A stretch of DNA of 33,839 nt from Saccoglossus kowalevskii (taxonomy: Eukaryota; Hemichordata; Enteropneusta; Harrimaniidae): NCBI RefSeq assembly GCF_000003605.2, contig NW_003140811.1, positions 1,912,635 through 1,946,473 on the forward strand. The letters are read 5' to 3'. Numbering within the stretch: position 1 is the stretch's first letter; each line of letters starts with the position of its first letter. The position numbers and the translations under genes are program-made. Of this stretch, positions 20,998 to 30,520 are shown one piece after another. Below the pieces are notes generated by a model. That model saw only the letters and a program-made list of their open reading frames with translations. It had not been told where the DNA came from and made no database searches.

Positions 20998-21066
20998 ACG
21001 GAATGTAAACTCGTGCACATGGCGTAGAGCTCGCTTTCGTGAACGCGCTAGCCACTGAACGATCCC
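20998..21066 (-). repeat. tRNA-derived SINE-like fragment
   Basis: On the minus strand TCGTTCAGTGG (21062 down to 21052) matches box A at all but one defined position and runs into CTAGCGCG, a good tRNA D-arm. A weak box B (GTTTACATTCC, 21010-21000) follows, with starts 52 bp apart. The B box has several mismatches, so a functional tRNA is unlikely. The minus-strand frame at 20873-21055 runs across it and is not a gene. Confidence 0.4.
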
Positions 21067-22877
21067 GAAAAATAACCTGTAGTGAATACGCCTTCGTAGT
21101 GATTAGATGGAAAACAAATAACTCATGATTCCATGAAACTTAGCCTTTGCAAATGATCTCGTCAGCAGAATAACGTATGCTCAACTAATATCTGTGTGAC
21201 AAGCGTGAAATTAGAAACGAGACCCTGACATTTTGGATAGCAAGTGGTACACCATTACTTCTGTTAATTATGTGGTGTATGGCACCTTAGTAAAATCTGA
21301 AGTGAGCTTATCGTATCCGTGTATAAGTCTGAGTAAAATGATGTATAAGTTTAGATTATAAATATATTGTGAAAGTAAAGAGCCAGGCTACAAACTGATA
21401 AATGACAATTAATTAATAAATTGTTTGTCGTTGAATATTTATTTCCGTTTTTATGATTATAAAAGATAAAATTAGGTGCCTATCATATAACAAAATTTGT
21501 ATTATTAAGGTAGAGATGCAGAGTTTGTGGGCACTTGGGAGTGAAATTTTTGTTTTGCTTTTTATTATCCAAACAGTCTTGGATAAATACTGTTAAAATT
21601 TTGTAGAATTGTGAATAGTGGAACATACTCAAAAAACGATTTTAAAATATAGATAACAGGTGTAAACATGCTCTCTTTTGAATGCTTAGCAAGATTTAGC
21701 AAGGCTGTACATAAATAATAAAAAAGAAACATGGTGAAAAAAAGAAATGACGGGATCTCCATATTATGCACTGTATTTAACTTTTAACAAAACGATAATA
21801 CATTTAAATATGAAACTGTAACAGCCATTTTAATTATGAGCATTAAGAAACTTCTTACTAAGTGAATTGTTATGCAAATTAGCAATTATCTTTTTAGTGC
21901 ACATCCCAGAACTTTAAAAAAATAGCTTCTAGACGCTTTGACCTTTTGTTTTGAAATTTTCACAAATGATTGACAATGTGTTTATCTTTAAAACGCCGTC
22001 GGGGGTATTGTTTTTGGTTGAACAGTGTTACAACAATCGTACAGACAACTAGCATAGGTGTTAATTTATGCAGAAACTTGAAGTAGTGACATTTGAGCTG
22101 CTGTTCTGCAAAATTGACAACTGGTAGACAGTTTTCAAGATGGCACTTTCTTCATAGTAAACAGATGTACCCATAAACCAATTTTGACAGGAAACAGAAG
22201 CATGGTTTAAAAGCTATTTTTTTTAAATCACTTTTGACCAAAAGGCACATTTTTGAGCATATTTCAAACTACTGTTGTCACACCTGTGATTTGCAACATA
22301 AAAGGGAAAAAATAAATTCAGTGAATGAATTTATTGTTTTTTTGGACGCCACTCTATTTTGGGATTTTGCGTAATCCACGTGTGTAAAACAATAGCAGAA
22401 AACAAACAACTCGCATACAGGAGCTCTTGTTCCCAGGGTTCCACAGGGTGGGGTGGAGTAATGCAGCTTGTCAGGGCGAAAGCTCTGAAATACAAGACTA
22501 CATGCAATGATACCAGTCAAAAAAACACAAGGTTAGTTTCTTACAAGTGGAGTAAACACATAACATAAAATATTACAGACACTTCACACATCCAACACAG
22601 TGAATAGGATACTTGCCAGAATATTCAAATGCGATAGAAATATTTATTAAAACATCCGCCCTGCTAAAATCGACAGAAATGCCAGACGGATTCAACAACA
22701 TGTAATCAACTCACTGACAAATTCACAATGGAAAACTAAAGTAATGAACAAGCAGTACTGGCTAAAAAAAGAGTCTTTAGTACAGCTAACGACTGTTCAG
22801 TAATAACCGTGTTGATACAATAAATAAAAGATACCACTGTGCACTCGCCGATAACTCGTCACTGCGAGAAACTGCAA
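21067..22877. other. Gene-free stretch, partly CpG-poor
   Basis: 21220-22340 has about half the CpG expected from its composition. A GC-richer patch at 22425-22495 follows, in minus-strand reading, an acceptor-like TTGTATTTCAG. Without a donor or reading frame I cannot call an exon. Confidence 0.3.
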
Positions 22878-23191
22878 ATACGCCTCTTATGGGTCAAAGG
22901 TCATCTATAAAATCGTTGAAACCACATGTGTGGACAGAAAGTCAACACGAAAAATAAAATACATAGAATCTCAACATCAAAGAAGAATAAGTGTATACAA
23001 AACTCACGATCGCTGTCACTCACGGATATTTCAATCGAAAATACAGCTTCTGTTCACAAAACCTAAATCAAACGATGACGCGATGCCACTCAAAACGGCT
23101 CGTAAACAGCAATGACTATAAAATAAAATCGATGCGTAACAGCGTTTCCATCCACAACTTAACTATGAAAAAACTCCCTAAAAATAGCTAA

Positions 23192-23241
23192 NNNNNNNNN
23201 NNNNNNNNNNNNNNNNNNNNNNNNNNNNNNNNNNNNNNNNN
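23192..23241. other. Assembly gap (50 N)
   Basis: Fifty consecutive N bases. A round-number run like this usually marks a scaffold join of unknown true size. It splits a CpG-rich, promoter-like region. Confidence 0.98.
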
Positions 23242-23830
23242 TTAAGTGGGCTAATCCCTGATCGATTGCTTCGAGAAAGGGCTCTCTTACATCCAGTCAA
23301 AACGTGTTCGCAGCGAACGACTGAGAAAAACAATGTCGCGGCAATTTAGTCGCGCGCATCCGAAACAACAAAAACACAGCCAAGTTCACTTCAAAACACT
23401 TTTAACTCACTCGTATCTCTCTCATGCGGGTCAGGGGTCTCACATAAATAAGTCCGTGTTCGGTGAATAGCCTTTATCACGTCGCCGGCGTCTCTGAACT
23501 CCGTGCAAACTAGCGGTAATACTTCTGATCCCGGTCTTCGTGTAGCCACCTTGTCCTGTACGGCGTGCAAGTATGTTTGTCTTTGAACTGTTATCTTCGT
23601 CCTGTCTCCTCTCGCTTTCAGATTTCCTTGCTTCACTCACTTAGCTCTACACCAACTGTGCTCAAGTGTTCACAAGTCCAATCCCGCAACAGATTCACTT
23701 CGATGATACTGACGTCTTCCGAGTCAACCCGAACTTGGCCTCGTAACGGTTACATCATAATATAAGAACACGCCGGGTGATCGTGATATAAACACCGCGG
23801 TAATTGTAATAGTTTGTCTGGTGGGTGTTT
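23242..23830. promoter_or_regulatory. CpG-rich promoter-like block, possible minus-strand first exon
   Basis: CpG and GC are clearly higher than in the surroundings. TGACGTC (CRE-like) lies at 23710-23716. On the minus strand, donor-like GTGAGT sequences occur at about 23636 and 23410, and two overlapping frames (23640-23391) are open but have no ATG, each with a stop just upstream. That pattern fits a non-coding 5' exon better than a protein. Direction and partner gene are unknown, and the nearby gap may hide part of it. Confidence 0.3.
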
Positions 23831-23937
23831 GTAGTTGGTATATAAATTCACTTCAATGTAGTCCAACCTGTAAATTCATAACATCACCAAGTACCAGCTG
23901 TAATAATTAGTAGTGCACTAAGGTGACTCTCAAAGCT

Positions 23938-23951
23938 GTTCCCATGGCAAC
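23938..23951. promoter_or_regulatory. X-box-like motif (RFX-type)
   Basis: GTTCCCATGGCAAC differs from the palindromic RFX site GTTRCCATGGYAAC at one position. It lies about 110 bp beyond the CpG-rich block, a distance at which ciliary-gene X-boxes are found, but no ciliary gene can be shown. Confidence 0.45.
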
Positions 23952-26111
23952 ACACTTCAGTGCGGTTCATAGCCGTCGTTGGCTCCATGACGTGTCGCTG
24001 CGCCTCCCTACTCATGCGGCTACTCAATGATCGTGGTTAAATAAAAATCCCCTGTACACAATCACGTCAGAAACAAACGTCCCTATCTCGACGCAATCAC
24101 AAAAACAGTGCTAATTATAAAAAAACTTGTTACCATTGACAAATGTCATGTTAAAAAACATCAACCGTGTCCAATCAATCACATATAAAGGGTGAGCAAG
24201 TCAACATGCACGCATAAAATATACAGATATGGGTATTTTAATATAGCTACATGAACGTATTAACTCGTGATGAATGATGACTCATATGAACATATACACA
24301 CATACTCCTGAATACTTAGTATGCCTGAATACATTGTGCTGTCACGCCTGCTAAACCTTGTGCGTTAAGTGAAAATTGCTGATGAAAACATGGAGATCAT
24401 TTGTACCACTAATTTATCATACAGCGATGTTCCAGGCAATGCAGAGAATTACACCGATTCAAATCTGTAGACTGGAATGAATACTGCCAACATAATGTAA
24501 TACTACAGTGTTTACTATTAACTTTTGAAAACCACAAGTGGCATGGAATTGGACTGTATAATTCTTATAAATACAATTACTTTTCACATCATGTTACCTC
24601 ATCTTCTTCATAGCTTAACTGAATAAGAAATGGTTTCAAATTATTAGTGTTCATTCGTTGAGATCGTTAGTTGTAAGAAATATATAAGTAGTTTTTTGTC
24701 CTGGCTTCAAAGACACTGTGGATGCTGTGAAGTGCTTGTCTAGTTAATTTTTTGAGTCTGTCTTTCTTCGTCAATCATCTGAGTTGACTAAAATATCATC
24801 GAGTTTGAATAATATTATTTTCATAAAATATGATTAAATGTTTACTATATATACATATTTATATATAATTCTAATCTAACAGCTAACATTGTTTACTACA
24901 TGATAGTACTGGTTGTTTTACTTAACATCATTAATAAATATAGATACACCCAGGTTATTGTAATTGTCTTCTGCCCGTTATTCAAATTGCTTTGTATACA
25001 CCTTGTATTATAAAAGGAGTAAATCGACTACTTCACAATGCTCAGTATTTGGGCAACATCATTTGGGATAACATTTTTTCGTTGATAATTTTAAATGATC
25101 ATTTGTCATTTGAAATATTTTTTTATCTAGGCTGTATGACGTGGAAATTGCTATATATTGGCAACGTCAAATATGGATTTATATTATAAAACTACGTATC
25201 GACGCCACTAACGTTCGTGTTTCCATACGCGTAATATGGGATTTTTTGTCATATACTCGTTTATATTAATGTCTAGAAACTGATATTTCTGTTAATATAT
25301 TTTGACATCGCTTGGAAACATGTATCAAACATTAAGTTCAATTGCAATACGTTCAACACCATGCGTGGAAATATGTGTGCAAACGTCAGTCATATTTGAT
25401 ATTGTAATAAATTAGGTTTCATATTATTGAAAACTGCCAATAAAATATATTAAGCTGAACTAGATTAGTTCAAGCAAGATCATTTTCTTTTACAACAAGG
25501 CATTGACGTAATTGTCAGTCAATAATTGAATTATTACATTGTCATGGCAACCAAAGCAAAAAAAAAGTGAGTATGTTGTGAAACAGTTCTCAACGAGTCA
25601 TAATTAGTCAGTATACGGATATATATGAGACATTGATCACAAATACATAATGTTCTTGTCAGTAAACTTTTAAATTTAAGGTTTCTGTTTCAGATGACCT
25701 GTGTAGAATATAAATGTAGTATCGAATAAAATGACCCGTCATAGCATAGAAAGGATATATTATGATATGATGAACCAATATTATCTCCGACGGCCACAGA
25801 GATATCAATACTTATTAAATTCAATATGTAATGAATTGGTATTGTGCCAAGTAATTTCCGACTTGAATTAGTGACTATAAGCAAACTAGTTTGTAGGAGC
25901 ACTGTTTGTACAATACCAAGCACCAAGTACAGTCTTTTCTCCACCAACTAACATCATATATCCCCAGATAGTATTGCTTTGATTCGCACCCCGTCAGAGA
26001 TTGCGTAAATCAGTTTATAAATGTTATATTTTAGCAATTCGTTCAGTTTCAATCTAATCCACTGTTTAATTATGCAATGGTCGCATTCAACTATTTTATG
26101 TGACTCCTTGG
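23952..26111. other. Gene-free AT-rich stretch
   Basis: Frames at 24992-25189 (+) and 25690-25947 (-) have hydrophobic but unrecognised translations. Apart from the motif at 25538 I see nothing I can name. Confidence 0.35.
25538..25551. promoter_or_regulatory. X-box-like motif (RFX-type)
   Basis: ATTGTCATGGCAAC keeps the CATGGCAAC half exactly and differs from the full palindrome at two positions. It is the third such site in the window. Confidence 0.35.
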
Positions 26112-26200
26112 TTAAAGCAGGGGAGTCGTCACCTGCGCATGCGTCATATGCCCATAGCGTATGACAAACAGCAGTCATGGCGACACAACAAAACAAATTT
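26112..26200 (+). mobile_element. TTAA MITE, copy 2 (one end only)
   Basis: It starts TTAAAGCAGGGGAGTCGTC and matches the inverted right end of copy 1 through CACCT, GCATGCGTCA, a CCATAGCGT word and an inner CGACA-CAACAAAAC stretch. The opposite TIR is not found nearby, so the copy is truncated. TGCGCATGCG at 26134-26143 is a perfect core of the NRF1 binding site, carried by the element. Confidence 0.7.
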
Positions 26201-26491
26201 TCTTTGTTAGCAACAACATTGTCAAGACAGTATGTTTATTTATGTGCCACATATGACCAGAAGGCGCATATATGTTGTCGTTTAGTTAGTTGTTCAGGAA
26301 GAATATAATTACTTACAAATAATGCCACGTGACATCACTTCTCAGTAATTGCAGTACCTTACAATTTACGTTTTCGGATCAAGCCAATTCACATATTTTA
26401 CTCACTGTCACTGGGTGTGTGAGATGTTTACGGAGCGCTGCACACATGCGCATACGTATGGTTGCATAGCACAATCTCTGATTTTATAATA

Positions 26492-26570
26492 TTAGTAGAT
26501 CGGCAGAAAATACTGGCGCGATGGGAAAAATGTGAATCGGAAATACAAAATTATCAGAAACCATTGACGG
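26492..26570 (+). pseudogene. Possible LINE remnant (linker upstream of RT)
   Basis: The plus frame reads LVDRQKILARWEKC followed by ESEIQNYQK. This resembles the stretch between endonuclease and RT domains in several non-LTR retrotransposons, where a KIL-RW-EY-C-ELYN pattern is common. The resemblance ends after about 25 residues and no catalytic RT motif follows. The ORF runs to 26704 without further recognisable content. Tentative. Confidence 0.35.
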
Positions 26571-26862
26571 GCAACAATTTTGTTATAGTAGAATTATATA
26601 ATAATATGGCTTTAGAAATAGCAAATGCCCCATCGCCTGTTGGGAATGCCTCCAAAACCATAATATACTACCAACAAAGGAACGAACGTTTTAGATATTA
26701 CTGACGTTACGAAGTTTAGTGGAACGTGAATTTGCTGTTAACATCTCGCACACGGAGAACGTAAATATTCCCGCACTGTAAAATCTGCACAGAGTTTGTA
26801 TGTAGAAACTCCTTCACCACGTTTCCTAGCGCGTCTTGCAGGGCCGTCTCTGGGTTTTCTTT

Positions 26863-27051
26863 TCACAGCCGCTTTTGTCGACTACATACTAGTTTGTATG
26901 CAGTGAGATTCGAAGCATTATGTTTTCTGATTTCTAGCTTCTTGTTCAAGCGTCCACCCGAAGCTGCCATATTCGCAAAAAATGTGATAAATTGTAGAAA
27001 ACGCGGCGTGCCTGGTTCTTGTTTTCGCGGGGAAAACAGTAGAATTAACAT
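26863..27051 (-). CDS. Possible first coding exon beginning MAASGGR
   Basis: A minus-strand frame of 62 codons contains an internal ATG (26970) in good context (AATATGG) giving MAASGGRLNKKLEIRKH, an N-terminus typical of genuine animal proteins. The stop is at 26863. ACTA|GTATGT at about 26888 could be a splice donor, which would make this exon 1 of a gene continuing to lower coordinates. The surroundings are CpG-rich and hold promoter motifs (YY1, CACGTG). I found no second exon, so the gene is not demonstrated. Confidence 0.22.
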   Translation of the reverse strand: MLILLFSPRKQEPGTPRFLQFITFFANMAASGGRLNKKLEIRKHNASNLTAYKLVCSRQKRL

Positions 27052-27184
27052 ATGACCACGTGACCCATGTCCGGGTTAATATACAAACCAAGTCGGCTTC
27101 AAGCTACATTTGCGTTCATACTGGAACCACAGTCAGCTGGCGCACACGTGATAATTAAAATAAATACGATATTTACTATATGGG

Positions 27185-27196
27185 GCCGCCATCTTG
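27185..27196 (-). promoter_or_regulatory. YY1-type core promoter motif
   Basis: GCCGCCATCTTG is the reverse complement of CAAGATGGCGGC, the strong YY1 site found at transcription or translation starts. CACGTG boxes lie at about 27057 and 27145. Together with higher CpG this suggests a promoter between 26700 and 27200, probably firing to the left. Confidence 0.4.
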
Positions 27197-27372
27197 AATG
27201 CAGCATAAAACTAAATAAGAGACAATTTGTGAAACGCGTTTTTTAAGATTCCTACAAATCAGGACAAAAATATCAAAATTTCACAAAAATGCGATCCGTT
27301 GGGGTTATGTTAAGCCAACCGATAACAAAATTCGGATGAATTCGTCGTTATTGTGTGGAAAAATCCCGTAAA

Positions 27373-27546
27373 TACGAACACCTAATTACACGAAGAACAT
27401 AGAACACTTTCATGGGGTATTTGAAACCAAAAATTGTCATTCCAGCTCAGCAGCCAATCAGCGACGGCCTTACAGTCATATGACAATTTCGGTTTCAAAT
27501 ACCCCAATAAAGTGTTCTATGTACTTCGTGTAATTAGGTGTTCGTA
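27373..27546. mobile_element. 174-bp foldback element
   Basis: The left arm 27373-27440 and right arm 27480-27546 are inverted copies, about 67 bp long with only a few mismatches and a one-base indel, around a 39-nt GC-richer loop. The outer ends are TACGAACACC / GGTGTTCGTA. No coding content and no clear TSD. In RNA it would form a long hairpin. The minus-strand frame at 27476-27676 is an artefact of it. Confidence 0.8.
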
Positions 27547-27585
27547 TGCAAGCTGGCTGTGACTGGAACCTCGAGTCGCCTGAGC

Positions 27586-27638
27586 CACATCGTAACCACC
27601 TCCCCGAGGTGGTTCGCGATATAGCCGGCTTCGATGTG
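27586..27638. repeat. GC-rich double palindrome
   Basis: AACCACCTC (27594-27602) and GAGGTGGTT (27606-27614) form a perfect 9-bp stem with a 3-nt loop. An outer pair CACATCG (27586-27592) / CGATGTG (27632-27638) encloses it. On the minus strand TGGCTCAGGCG just outside matches a Pol III box A, with GAGGTTCCAGTC six bases later, too close for a tRNA. It may be a piece of a SINE or the body of a compound element spanning 27373-28110. Confidence 0.55.
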
Positions 27639-27680
27639 ACTTCCATGTTGATCATAATTTTAATAATTCGAAACATGAAA

Positions 27681-28105
27681 TGTGTAATATAAGGTTATTA
27701 TGAAGATACCTCAAGATGAAGATACCTGCACAGTACAGCGGCAGTATCGACCGATGCGCAGCGGAGGTCGATGCGACAGCGTACTGTCTGAGTGCATACT
27801 TTGAAACATCTTCGTAATACCCTTATTATTATACATCTTTTCCTTCCAAAGATACATCATGGGAATGCCGAAATCCAAAAGTTTAGAACAGAATCAGCGA
27901 ACTTCTTTGTATGGAGTCCGGGCAAACCTTGGTGGCAGCCATGTTTGTTTTTATCATTAGAGGACACTCACGCGCGTAATCATTCCATAATTGGAATTCG
28001 CATTTCCTAATATAGTAGAATGAAAATACCCCGTAAAATACCGCAAAATTACGGCACGCTGTAACTTATGGCGTTACGGTGACAGATGTATAATAATAAT
28101 AATAA
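27681..28105 (+). mobile_element. Foldback MITE family, copy D (longest)
   Basis: A hairpin part (27691-27825) has arms pairing AAGGTTATTATGAAGATACC-type sequence with its inverse and, inward, CAGTACAGCGGCAGTATCGA with TCGATGCGACAGCGTACTG-like sequence. A tail (27826-28105) carries GGTGGCAGCCATG, CGCGCGTAATCATTCC and CATTTCCTAATA and ends GGCGTTACGGTGACAGATG then TATAATAATAATAA. The terminal motif ATGTATAATAATAA occurs in opposite orientation at the hairpin/tail junction (TTATTATTATACATCT), so the element seems built of two inverted-repeat modules. No protein. The frame at 27792-28010 is a shadow. Confidence 0.78.
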
Positions 28106-28110
28106 TAATT
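28089..28110. repeat. (TAA)n microsatellite
   Basis: About seven TAA units continue the AT-rich end of foldback copy D. They may have grown from the element's terminus. Confidence 0.8.
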
Positions 28111-30019
28111 ATGAAAAGATTATCGGAGGTAAAAGTTTCAAAAAACAGTTTTCCACGAACATGAGGAGGCACTTTTTATTTCGATATATACCTTTAATAC
28201 TGAATGTGAACTCTGGTGGCATCTTGTTTTGCTATGTATCTTCCCGACAAAATGCAAATTAGAAAATCAGAATAAATATCACAATGCGTTTCTATTGGTA
28301 GCGACAGTCAATACGTAAACGTATTGCCTGTGTGTTATTCACCCGATTTGTCTGTTCTATCATGCAACCTCAAATATGAGACCGTATTTTAACACCCGAT
28401 AATCACTGCGCAGCAAACACTTGCATATGACATATTACGGGGAGATATGTATTCAAATTATGTAACTATTCCCCGTAATGTGCACCATTTGTTTAAATTA
28501 CAATAAATAATAATTACAACTAAAATGCTATGCTAGAGATGCAGATAAAGTTATGACACTCAACAAAAATCTACACTCGATAAATACATTATCAACTGTC
28601 GTCTTGACTACGAGTGGATGACTACATCATAATATACTCCATGCCGACGATTCGTTTTTAGCTAGTGGTTGTAAAATACAATATAACATTGTAGAAAAGA
28701 AACATATGGGAGCAGGGAGAGTATTATATAGCAGAAGATTACATAACATAAGGAGCAGTTGATTTAAAAAAAATTTGCAATTAGTGCGCACTAGTATCGG
28801 CACAAACTGCACTACTATCACTGAAACGGCACGAGTCATACATGAAACATGTAATAATTTCCCCTTCATATGTTGCCTTAGAACTCACGACTTCATACCT
28901 TTAGCGAGTTGTATTTTTATTTGGGAACTCCATGTATTATAAGGTTTGACTATATAAAAATGAACGCACTTGATTATTCAAACGGGTGGGACATGTGAGA
29001 TAGGAGGCGTTCGCTCTTTTCAAACATCTGACATTACTGCAATGTACTTGTTTTGCATTTTTCTTGTGAGTACTATTCAGTTATTTGACTGACTTGAACT
29101 TGTCAATTGTCGCCGAACTCATATTTTGTGTTCTTGCATTTGTTATTGTTTAGTGAGAACGAATAGTATTGCTTAGACTGTTGTTAATTTTGCTCTGTCG
29201 AACAACATATCTAACATTTCTGTAATTAGATTAACTTCACAGGTTGTTTGAGAACTCATCACTTGACAAACATATTACATTGTCAAAACCATATGGTGTG
29301 ATTGGTAAATGTATATTTCAATTGAAAGTTCATTATCGAAGTTTCATATTGTTGATATTGCATTTAATATAGATAATAATGGCAACAACAATCGATATCA
29401 ATATTCACCAATGTTATATTTAATTTAAAATACGCTTCGACATGTCTCATCTTGTTGTGTGCGTTGAACAGAAATGGTACTCGTTATAAGTGTCAGAAAT
29501 CAACCATTGTCGAAGATACTCACAAACAGCAGAGTGCTGTGCTGTGAAAATAAACCGAGATATATCTTTGTGATTAATGACAAACTGTAATAAAGGTGGT
29601 ACTCTATATAATTAAACACGAAACAAAATGTTAATGTTACTCCATAAGCGTATTATTATAAAAAAATAACTGCTTCCGCATTACGCATTGTATGTCGAGA
29701 ACATTATGTTTGTCTGTTTAGTATAGTTAATCGCACGAGTTGAGTGCGCACGCAGTTGTAAACAGCTCAGCGTTGAACGCACGTTAATTTATATAAATCC
29801 AAACGATGTATTGTATGCCACGTCATTGCTCACGAATAAATCAATTCATAACATTTGAGCATAGGCAATTCCTTTTTAATACCATTTTTATCAGAAACCT
29901 CCATCAGAAACTCAGTCATTAGAAGCTACCTGCCGATATTGATGTAGTTTCGAACCCCTGACATGGCCAACGTTTTCAACTCCAGGCGTCGTACAGTCAA
30001 GGTGCAAGGTCTGGTTTAC
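28111..30019. other. Gene-free stretch
   Basis: It contains a 10-bp inverted repeat at 28434-28479 (listed separately). The frame at 28627-28869 has no domain. A GC-richer patch at 29920-30010 borders the minisatellite and contains GGGTTCGAAAC on the minus strand (box B-like) without a box A. Confidence 0.4.
28434..28479. repeat. Inverted repeat with 10-bp arms
   Basis: ATTACGGGGA (28434-28443) and TCCCCGTAAT (28470-28479) are exact inverses around a 26-nt AT-rich loop. Flanking CA/TG bases extend the match with one mismatch. Unknown role. Confidence 0.6.
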
Positions 30020-30336
30020 AATAGCGGTTTACAAAATATTCCACAGTTACGTAGCTAAGACAATGCCGATTCACAAAATATGCAACAGTTACGTAGCTAA
30101 GACAATGCCGATTTACAAAATGTGCCACAGTTACGTAGCTAAGACAATGCCGATTTACAAAATATGCCACACTTACGTAGCAAAGACAATGCCGATTTAC
30201 AAAATATGCCACAGTTACTTAGCTAAGACAATGCCGATTTACAAAATATTCCACAGTTACGTAGCTAAGACATTGCCGATTTACAAAATATTGCACAGTT
30301 ACGTAACGAAGAAAATGCCGTTTTTCAAGATATTCC
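30020..30336. repeat. 42-bp minisatellite, about 7.5 units
   Basis: Units begin at 30043, 30085, 30127, 30169, 30211, 30253 and 30295, exactly 42 bp apart, with a partial unit before them. The unit runs ACAGTTACGTAGCTAAG then ACAATGCCGATTTACAAA. Because 42 is a multiple of three, both strands stay open (plus frame 30063-30368, minus frame 30212-29997) with 14-residue repeats. Between units I count about a dozen amino-acid-changing differences and only about two silent ones in the plus frame, so purifying selection on that peptide is not supported. I call it a non-coding minisatellite. Confidence 0.9.
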
Positions 30337-30520
30337 AAATTAAGCTTGGCATAAAAATGCAACTGTAGAAATTACACTCTGCATATGAATACAAATGTGA
30401 CCGGTTTACAATTAGCATAAAGACAAAAAGACGTGTGGATTTACTGAAATAAACCTACCAACAGAACAATAGGTCACATGACCAAGAGTGGTATAATTAC
30501 CTCAATTGAACGACATACTT

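Noticed and set aside
22425-22495. Acceptor-like TTGTATTTCAG followed by a GC-richer minus-strand patch
   Set aside because: No donor, no recognisable peptide and no link to a neighbouring exon.
25690-25947. 85-aa hydrophobic minus-strand ORF
   Set aside because: No motif, no upstream promoter and no homology I can recognise; AT-rich codons make hydrophobic translations common.
29940-29970. GGGTTCGAAAC, a box B-like sequence on the minus strand
   Set aside because: No box A or D-arm lies at a suitable distance, so neither a tRNA nor a SINE can be supported.
30063-30368. 101-aa repetitive ORF (14-residue repeats) on the plus strand, mirrored by a minus-strand ORF
   Set aside because: Both follow from a 42-bp tandem repeat whose period is divisible by three. 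Differences between units are mostly amino-acid changing, so no coding constraint is visible.
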